Positions 34,948 through 44,088 of a stretch of DNA of 62,185 nt are shown here, piece after piece. Origin of the DNA: Verrucomicrobiales bacterium. GTDB lineage: Bacteria > Verrucomicrobiota > Verrucomicrobiia > Verrucomicrobiales > DEV007. Each line of letters starts with the position of its first letter. Position 1 is the first letter of the stretch. The stretch covers positions 1-62,185 of the forward strand of contig JAEUHI010000063.1 in NCBI GenBank assembly GCA_016795385.1, read 5' to 3'. The translations under genes were made by a program, and so were the position numbers. Below the pieces are notes generated by a model. It was not told the DNA's origin and searched no databases. It saw nothing but the letters and a program-made list of their open reading frames with translations.

Positions 34948-35691
34948 TCAGGATTCCGGCCGGCGTCTCCACACGCTCGTTTGCGAGGTGCTGAGCTGCA
35001 GCTTCCGCCGGTGCTCGCGGATGAGGAAGGGAAGTTCCGTCGCCGAGAGAAACTCGAAGGTGCCGTCCAAGTGCTGGTGCAGATAGTCGAGCGTCGCGCC
35101 GCCCGGCTGGTTTTCCCGGGGCGTGTAGGCGTCCATCCACGTCGCCGGAGTGGCAAGCACGAGGTGGCCGCCCGGATTCACGAGCGAGGGCAGTCGATCC
35201 AGGAATCTTCGGGGCTCGGGCAGACGACAGAGCAGGTTTGCCGCATGGACGAGGTCGAAAGTCCCGAGATCGTCGCGCAGGTCCATCGCGTCGCCCGTCT
35301 CGTAGGAGACACGGTCGGTCGCCACGCCTGGTGGCAGGGACACGATCAGCGGCTCGCGCTGGTGCATCTCGGCGTAGCGGTGGTAGCTCACGTGCTCGCC
35401 GCGCCGGACCGACTCGGCGGCTTCGATGAAGGCGGCGGAAAAATCGATGCCGATCACTTCGCGGGCGGATTTGGAAAGCTCCAGGGTCGAGCGGCCCACC
35501 GCACAACCGATATCGAGCGCCCGCCCGATTTCCCGGTGCACTCCCGCGGCTTCCACCGTTGTCACGGGGAAGTCGAGGCAGCGCGGCGGCAGGCCCGAGG
35601 GATCGAAACCAACACCGTCGAGGATCTCCGCGGGGGATCCGTAATGGAAGAGCAGGTACCAGTCGCGGAGGATCTCGCTTTCGTAATTCAT
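34948..35691 (-). CDS. SAM-dependent methyltransferase, similar to the OvoA C-terminal domain
   Basis: 247 aa. It begins MNYESEILRDWYLLFHYGSP. SAM motif I is ALDIGCAVGRSTLELSK, followed by VIGIDFSAAFIEAA, then GTFDLVHAANLLCRLP and GGHLVLATPATW, and it ends QTSVWRRRPES. The FHYG opening and FPVTTVEAA/SVWR elements recall the methyltransferase half of OvoA (4-mercaptohistidine N1-methyltransferase, ovothiol pathway). No sulfoxide-synthase half is present in the window. It lies 12 bp upstream of apt and 15 bp from the rhodanese/YceI gene, all on the same strand. Confidence 0.7.
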   Translation of the reverse strand: MNYESEILRDWYLLFHYGSPAEILDGVGFDPSGLPPRCLDFPVTTVEAAGVHREIGRALDIGCAVGRSTLELSKSAREVIGIDFSAAFIEAAESVRRGEHVSYHRYAEMHQREPLIVSLPPGVATDRVSYETGDAMDLRDDLGTFDLVHAANLLCRLPEPRRFLDRLPSLVNPGGHLVLATPATWMDAYTPRENQPGGATLDYLHQHLDGTFEFLSATELPFLIREHRRKLQLSTSQTSVWRRRPES

Positions 35692-35703
35692 CGGGCCGTC
35701 TGA

Positions 35704-36246
35704 TCAATACGTCAGCAAGGCCACGGTGCGGACCGAAGGATCGAGGTTTTTGCGTCCTTCGAGAAAGGCGAGCTCGATGAGGAAGGTGAGGCAGACGACT
35801 TCGCCGCCGAGCTGCTGGATCAGTTTCAGCGCCGCGCCCGCCGTGCCGCCGGTGGCGAGGAGATCATCGATCAGCACGACCTTTTCTCCGGGATCGATCG
35901 CATCGCGGTGAATCTCGACGTGGGCTTCGCCGTACTCCAGCGTGTAGGACGCTCCGTGGGTTTCCCAGGGGAGCTTGCCCTTTTTCCGCACCGGCACGAA
36001 ACCCGCGCCGAGCCGGTCGGCGAGGGCCGCGCCGAAGATGAAACCCCGTGCGTCGATCCCGACGATTTTCGTGGGACTTTCCCCGCCGACGGCGGAGACG
36101 AATTCATCGATCGCGAGGCGGAAAAGCTCCCCGTTCGCAAGGATCGGAGTGATGTCCTTGAAGACGATGCCGGGCTTCGGGAAGTCGATCACGTCGCGCA
36201 CCGCGGCGTTGAGGCGGGAAAGGTTTTTCTCGTTCACGGGAGGCAC
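35704..36246 (-). CDS. apt: Adenine phosphoribosyltransferase
   Basis: 180 aa, standard length. Apt converts adenine and PRPP to AMP. The PRPP-binding loop VVLIDDLLATGGTAGAAL is intact. The adenine-binding hood (DFPKPGIVFKDITPIL) and GFVPVRKKGKLPWET are typical. Probably the first gene of apt-methyltransferase-rhodanese/YceI. Confidence 0.95.
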   Translation of the reverse strand: MPPVNEKNLSRLNAAVRDVIDFPKPGIVFKDITPILANGELFRLAIDEFVSAVGGESPTKIVGIDARGFIFGAALADRLGAGFVPVRKKGKLPWETHGASYTLEYGEAHVEIHRDAIDPGEKVVLIDDLLATGGTAGAALKLIQQLGGEVVCLTFLIELAFLEGRKNLDPSVRTVALLTY

Positions 36247-36336
36247 CTAACGCGGTCGCGGTGGCGTGGTCAAGGCACGATTCAGGCAGGAAATTCGGGA
36301 GCAATCCCCGGGGCCGTGGTCTACACTCGCGACGTC

Positions 36337-37119
36337 ATGAAAATGAAGGACCAAATCGCCATCGTCACCGGCGGAGCCCGCGGCATCGGGTTCGGCTGTG
36401 CCCTGGAACTCGCGAAGGAAGGAGCCTCGATCGTGCTCTCCGACCGTCCCGGCAGCGCCGAACTCGCCGGAGCCGCCGACGCCATCCGCGCCCTCGGAGG
36501 GCGCTGCCTCGCCGTCGAGGCCGACGCCTTTTCCCGCGAGGGATGTGAATCGGTCATGGCCGCCGCCCTCGCCGAATACGGCACCGTCGACGCCCTTGTC
36601 AGCGTGCCCGCCTACAACCGCCGCGCGAGCTTCCTCGAGTACGACGGCGAGGTCTTCGACGGCATCCTGAAATCGTGCCTCCTCGGTGGTTTCCACATGA
36701 GCCAGCTCGTCTGCCGTCATCTCGTGGAACGGAAAAAGCCGGGCAAGATCGTCTTCATTTCCAGCGTCCTCGCCCGCGTCCCCAATGCCCGTTGTGTCGC
36801 CTACAGCGCGGCCAAGGCGGCGCTCAATTCGATGATGCAGACCATGGCGGTCGAGCTCTTTGAACACCACATCAACGTGAACGTGATCGAGCCCGGGTGG
36901 ATCGACACTCCCGGCGAACGCGAGCACTACAGCGACGAGACCATCGCCGCCGAAGCCCGCAAGCTGCCCTGGGGCCGCCTCGGCACCGGCGAGGACATCG
37001 GCAAAGCCGCGACTTATCTCTGCTCGTCCGATTCCGATTACGTCACCGGCACGATCCTGCCGGTCGATGGCGGGTACCGCTTGAAACATTGCCGCAATGT
37101 TCCCGAAGAGACGGCGTGA
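36337..37119 (+). CDS. SDR family NAD(P)-dependent oxidoreductase
   Basis: 260 aa from 36337 (MKMKDQIAIVTGGARGIGFG), which carries the TGxxxGxG cofactor motif at about 11-18. The catalytic Ser lies in VFISSVLARVP, and the YxxxK motif is YSAAKAALNSMMQ. The C-terminal PWGRLGTGEDIGKAATYLCS and VTGTILPVDGGYRLKH are typical of 3-oxoacyl-reductase-like or sugar dehydrogenases. An acidic SDR position (LSDRPG) after the second strand hints at NAD preference. Substrate unknown. Confidence 0.9.
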   Translation: MKMKDQIAIVTGGARGIGFGCALELAKEGASIVLSDRPGSAELAGAADAIRALGGRCLAVEADAFSREGCESVMAAALAEYGTVDALVSVPAYNRRASFLEYDGEVFDGILKSCLLGGFHMSQLVCRHLVERKKPGKIVFISSVLARVPNARCVAYSAAKAALNSMMQTMAVELFEHHINVNVIEPGWIDTPGEREHYSDETIAAEARKLPWGRLGTGEDIGKAATYLCSSDSDYVTGTILPVDGGYRLKHCRNVPEETA

Positions 37120-37184
37120 TCCCGGTCGCTCGCTCCGATCTTGAACATCCGGAGCCGGGACCGGTCCAAGGCCTCATACCGCCC

Positions 37185-37682
37185 ATGTTCGCCCGCCTTT
37201 TTCTGCTCTTCATCACCGTCCCGCTGATCGAGTTGTTTCTCTTCCTCGTCATCGGGCAAAAGATCGGGATTCTGCCGACCTTCGGCATCATCCTGCTCAC
37301 CGGGGTGCTCGGGGCGGCTCTCGCGCGGTCGCAGGGCTTGAAGGTGCTCGCGAAATACCAGCAATCGATCGCCCAGGGGAAACTCCCGCACGAGGCGGTC
37401 ATCGACGGCCTCCTCATCCTCATCGCCGGAGCCCTCCTCCTCACGCCCGGATTTCTCACCGACACGATGGGTTTTCTTCTCCTCTCGCCCGCCGTCCGCC
37501 AGGTCGTGCGTGGCCGGATCGAGGGTTCCTTGCGCGATCGCTTCCGCGTCGTGGGGGTGACCCAGGCTGCCGGTTTTTCCTCCGCGGGGCCCGCCCGTCC
37601 GCGCCAGGCCACGGTGGGCCGGGATGGGGTCATCAATGTCGAGGCGGTGGTGGTCGAGTCGCACGCTGATCGCGCCGATTGA
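37185..37682 (+). CDS. fxsA: FxsA family membrane protein
   Basis: 165 aa from 37185 (MFARLFLLFITVPLIELFLF). Helices lie at about 4-22, 28-46 and 72-95. Family features are IPLIELFLFLVIGQKIG-like packing, LLTGVLGAALARSQGL, and ILIAGALLLTPGFLTDTMGF. FxsA overproduction relieves F-plasmid exclusion of phage T7 in E. coli; its normal role is unclear. The hydrophilic C-terminal tail (about 110-165) is cytoplasmic. Confidence 0.9.
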   Translation: MFARLFLLFITVPLIELFLFLVIGQKIGILPTFGIILLTGVLGAALARSQGLKVLAKYQQSIAQGKLPHEAVIDGLLILIAGALLLTPGFLTDTMGFLLLSPAVRQVVRGRIEGSLRDRFRVVGVTQAAGFSSAGPARPRQATVGRDGVINVEAVVVESHADRAD

Positions 37683-37715
37683 AAAACCGGCGATTGGGCC
37701 TTACCCTGCCGTCTT

Positions 37716-38126
37716 ATGCCACGGAAGGTCCGACTCACCCGCATGATCGGTCGCATGGGCGACGTCGTCCACGATCTGAACAGCCTGCATTTCTCCGGAT
37801 TTCGCTCGCCCGATGGCTGGCAGCCCGATATTACCGCCTATCGCTACGACGACCGCATCGAGATCTGGGTCGACCTCGCCGGCGTGGAGAAAGCCGACAT
37901 CAACGTCGACGTCCTTCCCGATCGCGTCCGCATCTCGGGGGAGCGCCGGCCGCCCCTCCAGGCCCGTGACATGTCGAGCCAGTGCCGCCAGGTCCTCACC
38001 ATGGAGATCGAATGCGGCCGTTTCGGACGCGAGATCAGCCTGCCTGCCTCGGTCGACCGGCACCGCGTCACCGCGAAGCAGGAAAACGGTCTCCTCTGGA
38101 TCGTCCTGCCCCTCGAATCCCGCTGA
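37716..38126 (+). CDS. Hsp20/alpha-crystallin family small heat-shock protein
   Basis: 136 aa. The alpha-crystallin domain runs from about 38 (WQPDITAYRYDDRIEIWVDL, PGV-like AGVEKADINVDVL, RVRISGERRPP) to the end. The conserved loop GRFGREISLPASVD replaces the usual GxFxRxxxLP. The C-terminal I-x-I/V anchoring motif is not obvious after LLWIVLPLESR, so oligomers may be small. Directly upstream of lon, which fits a shared protein-quality-control unit. Confidence 0.88.
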   Translation: MPRKVRLTRMIGRMGDVVHDLNSLHFSGFRSPDGWQPDITAYRYDDRIEIWVDLAGVEKADINVDVLPDRVRISGERRPPLQARDMSSQCRQVLTMEIECGRFGREISLPASVDRHRVTAKQENGLLWIVLPLESR

Positions 38127-38201
38127 CCTCCTTTTCTCCGCGTGCTTCCGTCTCTCGGCACCGGATCTTCCCTTTTTTCCTCCTTTCCCCCACCTCCTTC
38201 G

Positions 38202-40610
38202 ATGGAAGACTTTGAACGACTCCTCAACGAATCCTCCGGCGAGATCATCGAGATCTCGACGAGCCGGCCCGACGCGAAGCTGCCGGAATGGCGCTCCGAC
38301 GTGCCCGCGATCATTCCCGTGATGCCTCTTCGGGGAGTCGTCCTCTTTCCCGGCACCGTCGCCCCCCTCACCGTCGAGCGCACCGCGAGCCGCAAGCTGC
38401 TCGATGACCTGTTGCCCCAGGGGCGTCTCCTCGGTCTCGCCACGCAGAAGGATGCCGACCTCGACGTGCCCGGCGCGGGCGACCTCTACGAGATCGGCGT
38501 GCTCGGCAACATCCTCCGCATGGTGCGGCAGAGCGATGAAAAGACGCTCGTGCTCATCCAGATCGTCGAGCGCATCCGCCTCACCGAATTCGTCGAGTCC
38601 AAGCCCTACCTCAAGGCGCGCTTCGAGATCCTCGAAAACAAGTTCCCCAAAAAAGGCGACCGTTGGGAGGCCACCTTGCGCAATCTCCGCGAGTCGGCGC
38701 AGAATTTCATCAACCTGAATCCGAACATCCCCGACGAGGCGCATCAGGCGCTCGCGTCGATCGACTCGCCCTCGATCCTCACCGATTTCCTCGCGACGAA
38801 TCTGAGCCTCGACCTCGTGCAGAAACAACGCCTCCTCGAGGAGGTCGATGTGAAAAAGCGGGCCGAGAAGGTGCAGGCCACCCTCAACAGCCAACTCCAC
38901 ATCGCCGAGCTCCAGCAAAAGCTGCGGGCCGATGTCGAGGACGAGTTTTCCGACGCCCAGCGCCGCGCTTACCTGCGCGAGCAGATCCGCGCGATCCAGC
39001 GTGAACTCGGCGAAGGCGAGGGGGCCGAGGAGCAGGTCGACGACCTGCGCGAACGGCTCGAGGCCGTGGGCCTGCCCGCGGACGTGAAAAAACAGACCGA
39101 CCGCGAGTTGAAACGCCTCGAGGTCATCCCGCCCGCCAGTCCCGAGCATTCCGTCATCACCGGCTATCTGGAGACCGTCGCCGAGCTGCCGTGGAACAAG
39201 ATGAGCGAGGACCACTACGATCTCGCCCTTGCCCGCGAGATCCTCGACCGCGACCATTTCGGGCTCGAGAAGGTGAAACGACGCCTCCTCGAATACCTCG
39301 CCGTGCGCAAGCTGAACCCCGGGGGGCGCGGTCCCATTCTCTGTTTGTTAGGGCCTCCCGGTGTCGGCAAGACCAGCCTCGGACGCTCCATCGCCGACGC
39401 CCTCGGCCGCGAGTTCGCCCGCATCAGCGTGGGCGGGATCCGCGACGAGGCCGAGATCCGCGGTCACCGCCGCACCTACATCGGGGCCATGCCCGGCCGC
39501 CTCATCCAGGAGATCCGCCGTGCCGGGACGCGGAATCCGGTCATCATGCTCGACGAGGTCGACAAGATCGGTGCCGACTTCCGCGGCGATCCCGCGAGCG
39601 CCCTCCTCGAGGTGCTCGACCCGCGGCAGAACGACAGCTTCATCGACCGCTACCTCGATGTGCCTTTCGACCTCAGCCAGGTCATCTTCATCGCCACCGC
39701 CAACACGATCCATCCCGCGCCCGCACCCCTGCGCGACCGCATGGAGGTCATCGAAATCCCCGGTTACACCACCGAGGAGAAACTGCAGATCGGGAAACGT
39801 TATCTCGTGAAGCGCCAGCTGGAGGAAAACGGCCTCAAAGCCCGTCACGCGCGGTGGGGCACGCCCGCGTTGCTGAAGATCATCGAGGACTACACCCGCG
39901 AAGCCGGCGTCCGCAATCTCGAGCGTGAGATCGGCAGTGTCTGCCGCGCCGTCGCCGCGAAGGTGGCGCTCGACGATTCCGTGCGGATCGAGATCACGCC
40001 CGACTACGTCGAGGAGGTGCTTGGTCCGCCGCGTTTTGCCCGCGAGGCAAAGATGTTCTCGAGCCGTCCCGGCGTCGTCAACGGACTCGCCTACACGCCG
40101 GTCGGGGGTGAGGTGCTGAACATCGAGGCGATCCGTTATCCGGGGAAAGGACACATCAAACTCACCGGCCAGATCGGCGAAGTGATGAAGGAATCGATGG
40201 AGGCGGCCTGGAGCCTCGTGCGGGAGCGGGCCGCTTCGCTCGGCATCGATCCGAAGAATTTCGAGAGCTACGACGTCCACGTCCACGTGCCCGCCGGGGC
40301 CGTTCCCAAGGATGGACCCTCCGCCGGCTGCGCCATGTACACCGCCTTGGCTTCTCTCTTCTCGAACCGACGCGTGAACAAGGAGGTCGCGATGACCGGC
40401 GAGATCAATCTGCGTGGCTCCGTGCTGCCGATCGGGGGCTTGAAGGAAAAAGCCCTCGGCGCCCTCCAGGCCGGCATCCGCACCATCCTCGTGCCGACCA
40501 TGAACATGAAGGACGTCCCCGAGATCCCCGCGTCGGCGAGGAAAAAGCTGAAGTTTCTACCGATGGAAAACGTCGACGAGGTGCTCAAGGCGGCCTTGTT
40601 GAAGGGGTGA
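38202..40610 (+). CDS. lon: ATP-dependent Lon protease
   Basis: 802 aa from 38202 (MEDFERLLNESSGEIIEIST), near the normal bacterial length. The N-terminal substrate domain starts IIPVMPLRGVVLFPGTVAPL. The AAA+ module has Walker A GPPGVGKTSLGRSIA, Walker B VIMLDEVDKIG and the arginine-finger region. The protease Ser lies in PKDGPSAGCAMYTALAS, and the Lys of the Ser-Lys dyad lies in GGLKEKALGALQAGI. Degrades misfolded and regulatory proteins in the cytoplasm. The stop is followed within 10 bp by a palindromic repeat array. Confidence 0.97.
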   Translation: MEDFERLLNESSGEIIEISTSRPDAKLPEWRSDVPAIIPVMPLRGVVLFPGTVAPLTVERTASRKLLDDLLPQGRLLGLATQKDADLDVPGAGDLYEIGVLGNILRMVRQSDEKTLVLIQIVERIRLTEFVESKPYLKARFEILENKFPKKGDRWEATLRNLRESAQNFINLNPNIPDEAHQALASIDSPSILTDFLATNLSLDLVQKQRLLEEVDVKKRAEKVQATLNSQLHIAELQQKLRADVEDEFSDAQRRAYLREQIRAIQRELGEGEGAEEQVDDLRERLEAVGLPADVKKQTDRELKRLEVIPPASPEHSVITGYLETVAELPWNKMSEDHYDLALAREILDRDHFGLEKVKRRLLEYLAVRKLNPGGRGPILCLLGPPGVGKTSLGRSIADALGREFARISVGGIRDEAEIRGHRRTYIGAMPGRLIQEIRRAGTRNPVIMLDEVDKIGADFRGDPASALLEVLDPRQNDSFIDRYLDVPFDLSQVIFIATANTIHPAPAPLRDRMEVIEIPGYTTEEKLQIGKRYLVKRQLEENGLKARHARWGTPALLKIIEDYTREAGVRNLEREIGSVCRAVAAKVALDDSVRIEITPDYVEEVLGPPRFAREAKMFSSRPGVVNGLAYTPVGGEVLNIEAIRYPGKGHIKLTGQIGEVMKESMEAAWSLVRERAASLGIDPKNFESYDVHVHVPAGAVPKDGPSAGCAMYTALASLFSNRRVNKEVAMTGEINLRGSVLPIGGLKEKALGALQAGIRTILVPTMNMKDVPEIPASARKKLKFLPMENVDEVLKAALLKG

Positions 40611-40616
40611 TGGAAG

Positions 40617-40800
40617 GTGGTTTCGACTTCAGTCGAACCCGGATGACCAAGAGACGCCCACCTCTGCGACTGAAGACGCAGCCACATTGAGAAAGTCGCT
40701 TCGACTTCAGTCGAACCCGGATGGCCAGGCACCGCCCACCCCTGCGACTGAAGTCGCAGCCACATTGGAAAGTAGCTTCGACTTTAGTCGAATCCGGATG
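40617..40800. repeat. Tandem REP-like array, family 2 (two and a half units)
   Basis: Units of about 76 bp, each with hairpin TTCGACTTCAGTCGAA, a GC-rich spacer, then hairpin GCGACTGAAGTCGC and AGCCACATT. The outer feet are GTGG (inverted). The third, partial unit (40769-40792) starts AAAGTAGCTT and then has hairpin CGACTTTAGTCG. That is exactly the foot of family 1 joined to the family 2 hairpin. Immediately downstream of lon. Confidence 0.85.
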
Positions 40801-40810
40801 GCTGGGAGAG

Positions 40811-41061
40811 ATGCCGGAGGCATCGGAGCCATTAGCCGGCGGTTGAGCGAGGCACGAGCGACACCGCCGGATCCCTCGTCGTCGGAACCGGCATCCCGGA
40901 GGGATACCAGCGAGCGTCTACCGAGGCAAGAAGTTACGGGTACTTCGGAACCGGCTGGCATCCCTCGCGGGATGCACGATCACATCCCATGATGACCGGT
41001 GGTGTCGCTACGCTCAACCACCGGCAAATGGCTCCGATGCCTCCGGCATCGCAGGCCGGCA
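40811..41061. repeat. Large imperfect inverted repeat, family 3, copy A
   Basis: The left half begins GATGCCGGAGGCATC, then CATTAGC, then a hairpin with stem CCGGCGGT/ACACCGCCGG around a GAGCGAGGCACGAGCG loop (40835-40870). The right half mirrors it: GGCTGGCATCCC, then CCGGTGGT, then GATGCCTCCGGCATC. The whole could fold as a cruciform of about 245 bp. The remaining bases to 41242 hold a short polypyrimidine/purine inverted pair (TTTTTCTGCCCCCAATC near 41082) and no gene. Confidence 0.75.
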
Positions 41062-41242
41062 AGTCGATGCCCGGAGTCACCATTTTTCTGCCCCCAATCT
41101 TTTTGCCACCCTTCTGGTCCACCGAACGCGTTGGGGTGATCGACGGATGAAAAGGGCAGAAAGATTCGGGGCAAAAAGATTTGGATTGAGGGGAATGCCT
41201 TCCTCAATTTCACCTGAAATCATATTCTCTTCGCAAAGTTCC

Positions 41243-41797
41243 TCACTCCCTCAAGGAGCCAGCGGCTCGCCGCGGAAATGCTCTCGATTTCCGCCAACGG
41301 TGTAGGACAGCGAAAAAGGCCAGGGATAACCAAAACGCCGTTAGGTAGCAGGTGATCTGAACGGTCTGTGTGATCAGGATCGGCAGGGTGTGTTCTGGAT
41401 ACCAAGCGGCTGGATAAGGCGGTCGATTTCCCCGGTACACCCAAACACCTGCGGCAACGGCAACACATTCGGTAAGGAGCAGAATCAAGAGTGTCCCGAG
41501 AAAGAGGGTTTTCACTGGCACTTTTCTTCGCCGTCCGCGGCGACCGATCCAAACGCAAAGAAGACCGAACGGAATGCCTTTGACCACCGAGGCGGCGAGG
41601 GCGTGGATCGCGGCAAGTGCGCGAGGATTTTCCACCCCTCGGATGGGTTCGTGGTATTCCGTGAAGTGTTCGGGGGCGATGGAGACGATGACTTGATCAT
41701 GAATCACGGCATATCCGGCGATCATCAACCAGACACCGAGAATGATCCGATAGGTCGTCCTGCGCGGATCATCCACGATGGCATTCGAAAAGATCAT
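41243..41797 (-). CDS. Hypothetical integral membrane protein
   Basis: 184 aa with about four hydrophobic helices (ILGVWLMIAGYAVIHDQVIV, ALAASVVKGIPFGLLCVW, LFLGTLLILLLTECVAVAAG, LTAFWLSLAFFAVL). The ends are basic. I do not recognise a family. It is flanked on both sides by REP-like arrays (families 2 and 3) and has no obvious operon partner. The slightly lower GC content and isolation suggest a lineage-specific gene. Confidence 0.6.
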   Translation of the reverse strand: MIFSNAIVDDPRRTTYRIILGVWLMIAGYAVIHDQVIVSIAPEHFTEYHEPIRGVENPRALAAIHALAASVVKGIPFGLLCVWIGRRGRRRKVPVKTLFLGTLLILLLTECVAVAAGVWVYRGNRPPYPAAWYPEHTLPILITQTVQITCYLTAFWLSLAFFAVLHRWRKSRAFPRRAAGSLRE

Positions 41798-41844
41798 TTT
41801 CGGGGAAAGCCTATATCACGACTCGGTAGAGGGTATCGGGCCCA

Positions 41845-41991
41845 ATGTGGTTTCGACTTCAGTCGAACCCGAGTGGCCAAGAGCCGCCCACCCTGCGACT
41901 GAAGTCGCAGCCACATTGGAAAGTCGCTTCGACTTCGGTCGAACCCGGACGACCAGGCACCGCCCACCCTGCGACTGAAGTCGCAGCCACC
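41845..41991. repeat. Tandem REP-like array, family 2 (two units)
   Basis: Two units of about 74 bp with hairpins TTCGACTTCAGTCGAA (second unit TTCGACTTCGGTCGAA) and GCGACTGAAGTCGC. The outer ends AATGTGG and CAGCCACC give GTGG feet in inverted orientation. It ends 6 bp before the stop codon of the convergent-facing coiled-coil gene at 41997. Confidence 0.85.
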
Positions 41992-41996
41992 ATCCC

Positions 41997-43010
41997 TCAC
42001 TGCGGATGCTCGGCGTCGTATTTCTCCAGCCACGCCTTGCGGGCGGCGAGGTTGTCCTGGAGCTGTTTCAGCTCGGCGCGGGCGCGGTTCAGCTCGTCGT
42101 ACTTCCGGAAGATCGAGAAGAAATCCTCGCGCAGGTCGTTGCGGGAACTCCTCACGAGCAGATCGAGATCATGGGCCTGATCCTGCATCACCGGCGCCGC
42201 TTCGGTGGCGGCTCCCGAGGAGAATTCCTGCAACTCGGTGTTCCGCTGCTCGAGGATGCCGTTGTTTCGCGCGATCTCGGTCTCGTAGTAGGCCTTCTCG
42301 GCTTCCGGCACGTTGGGCGACTTGAGCTTCCCGGCGAGGTAGGCGTTGCGTTGCTGGAGGTGGTCGATGCTGTCGAGCAGGCCTTTTCTCACGCCCTCCC
42401 GGGCGCTTTCGGTGTGGCGTTCGTCACGACGGTTCTGCTTCCACGCCTCGCTGATCTCCTGATTCTCGTAAGACCAACCGTTCCAACCGGGCGAGTAGGT
42501 GGATTCATACTTCTCGAGTTCCTGCGGATCGGGGAAGGACTTCGCCAGTTCCATGATCTGCTTCACCCGCTTGTCGACGCGGGCGTCGAAAATTGCGAGA
42601 TCCTTCTCGAGCGTCTCTTTCGACTGCGCCGACTTCCCGGTGCGGAGTTGTTCGCGCAAGGTGTCGCGGTGCTGGTTGTAGTAGTCGATCGTGCGTTTGA
42701 GCCCCACGATGACGTCGACCTTGATGTTTGCGATCCGCACCTTCGAGGTTTCCGAATCCTTCACCTGGCTCATCATCGTGACGATCTCGTCGACGCCATC
42801 CTCGACGCGGTCGTCGAGGCCCCGGATGTCCGCGACGATTTCGCCGAGCCTCTCCTCGCGTTGCTCGATGTGTTTCTCCAGATTCACGACCGAGCTGCGC
42901 CGCGAGGCGAGTTCCTCCGGGGAAAGGGCGGGTGTTTTCTCCTGGGCGTGGCCGGGCAGGGGAGCGAGGGCGAGAGCGGAGAGTAAGAAGAGGACGAGTC
43001 GGGTATTCAT
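41997..43010 (-). CDS. Exported coiled-coil protein of unknown function
   Basis: 337 aa. The signal peptide is MNTRLVLFLLSALALAPLPG, cleaved near AHAQEK. The rest is mostly charged helix with predicted coiled coils at about 35-75 (SVVNLEKHIEQREERLGEIV) and again near the C-terminus (YDELNRARAELKQLQDNLAA). A YSPGWNGWSYENQEIS segment interrupts the helices. I recognise no family; probably a structural periplasmic protein. The start is 40 bp from the PPK2 stop on the same strand, so it could be co-transcribed downstream of PPK2. Confidence 0.65.
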   Translation of the reverse strand: MNTRLVLFLLSALALAPLPGHAQEKTPALSPEELASRRSSVVNLEKHIEQREERLGEIVADIRGLDDRVEDGVDEIVTMMSQVKDSETSKVRIANIKVDVIVGLKRTIDYYNQHRDTLREQLRTGKSAQSKETLEKDLAIFDARVDKRVKQIMELAKSFPDPQELEKYESTYSPGWNGWSYENQEISEAWKQNRRDERHTESAREGVRKGLLDSIDHLQQRNAYLAGKLKSPNVPEAEKAYYETEIARNNGILEQRNTELQEFSSGAATEAAPVMQDQAHDLDLLVRSSRNDLREDFFSIFRKYDELNRARAELKQLQDNLAARKAWLEKYDAEHPQ

Positions 43011-43050
43011 GACGGGTGGGGATTCGATGAAAGGATCGGGGATTCGCGGA

Positions 43051-43956
43051 TCATTTGCCGCCGAGCAACTCCGCCTTCACCGCGGCGAGGTCCTTGCGAT
43101 GGGCGGCGCTCACCTTGGGATAACCGAGGTCGAGCGAGGAGAGCGCGTCGATCACCGCCGCGGCGACAACGACGCGGGTATACCATTTGTTGTCCGCCGG
43201 CACGACATACCAGGGGCAGTCCGGCGTGGCCGTCTCGCGGATCATCTCCTCGTAGGCCTTCATGTAGTCCTTCCAATAGGTGCGCTCGTGGGCGTCGGCG
43301 GCGGAGAATTTCCAGTTCTTGTCGGGATTGTCGATGCGCTCGAGGAAACGTTTCTTCTGTTCCTCCTTCGAGACGTTGAGGAAGAATTTCCTGACAATCG
43401 TACCATTCCGCGTCAGGTACTTCTCGAGGTTCCGGATGTCCTCGAAGCGCTCGTCCCAGATCTTTTTCGTGACGCATTTCTCCGGCAGCTTCTGTTTCGC
43501 GAGGATCTCCGGATGGACGCGCACCACGAGGGTCTCCTCGTAATAGCTGCGGTTGAAGATCCCGATGCGGCCGCGCTCGGGGAGTCGTTTCGTGCAGCGC
43601 CAGAGGAAATCGTGGTCGAGCTCCTCCGAGGTCGGGGCCTTGAAGGAATAGACCTCGCAGCCCTGCGGATTCACGCCCGAGAGGACGTGTTTGATCGCCC
43701 CGTCCTTGCCCGCCGCGTCCATCGCCTGGAAAATCAGCAGAACCGACCAGCGGTCCTGGGCATAGAGCACGTCCTGCAGCTCCGCGAGCAGTTCCACCCC
43801 CATCGCGAGCGCTTCCTTCGCCTTGGGTTTGTCCTCGTCGTCGAGCCCGCCCGTGTCGCGCGGATCGAAATCCTTGAGGCGGAATGAGCCGCCCTTGGTG
43901 ATGGCATAGGGCTTGGCGAATTCCCGGGCGCGGCTGATGAGTTTCTTGTGGTTCAT
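43051..43956 (-). CDS. Polyphosphate kinase 2 family protein (polyphosphate:nucleotide phosphotransferase)
   Basis: 301 aa. Walker A is MDAAGKDGAIKHVLSGVNPQ. The DHDFLWR motif and Walker B-like IGIFNRSYYEETLVVRVHPE are present, and the lid region includes ERTYWKDYMKAYEEMI and PWYVVPADNKWYTRV. PPK2 enzymes use polyphosphate to phosphorylate nucleoside mono- or diphosphates. A single PPK2 domain of this length fits the one-domain classes I or III. Cytoplasmic. Confidence 0.92.
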   Translation of the reverse strand: MNHKKLISRAREFAKPYAITKGGSFRLKDFDPRDTGGLDDEDKPKAKEALAMGVELLAELQDVLYAQDRWSVLLIFQAMDAAGKDGAIKHVLSGVNPQGCEVYSFKAPTSEELDHDFLWRCTKRLPERGRIGIFNRSYYEETLVVRVHPEILAKQKLPEKCVTKKIWDERFEDIRNLEKYLTRNGTIVRKFFLNVSKEEQKKRFLERIDNPDKNWKFSAADAHERTYWKDYMKAYEEMIRETATPDCPWYVVPADNKWYTRVVVAAAVIDALSSLDLGYPKVSAAHRKDLAAVKAELLGGK

Positions 43957-44088
43957 GGAAGGGATCGTGCGACGACCCTGTCATTTAGCGCAGCGCGGTC
44001 GGCGAGGCGAGCAAAATCCGGTGGAAGAGGCGGGTACGAAACTGCAATGACACTTGCCGGTCGGGATCGTTTCCGCCAAAGTCGGTCC

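Noticed and set aside
37701..39257. Minus-strand ORF of 518 aa
   Set aside because: Antisense to the Hsp20 and Lon genes, whose own frames carry complete family motifs.
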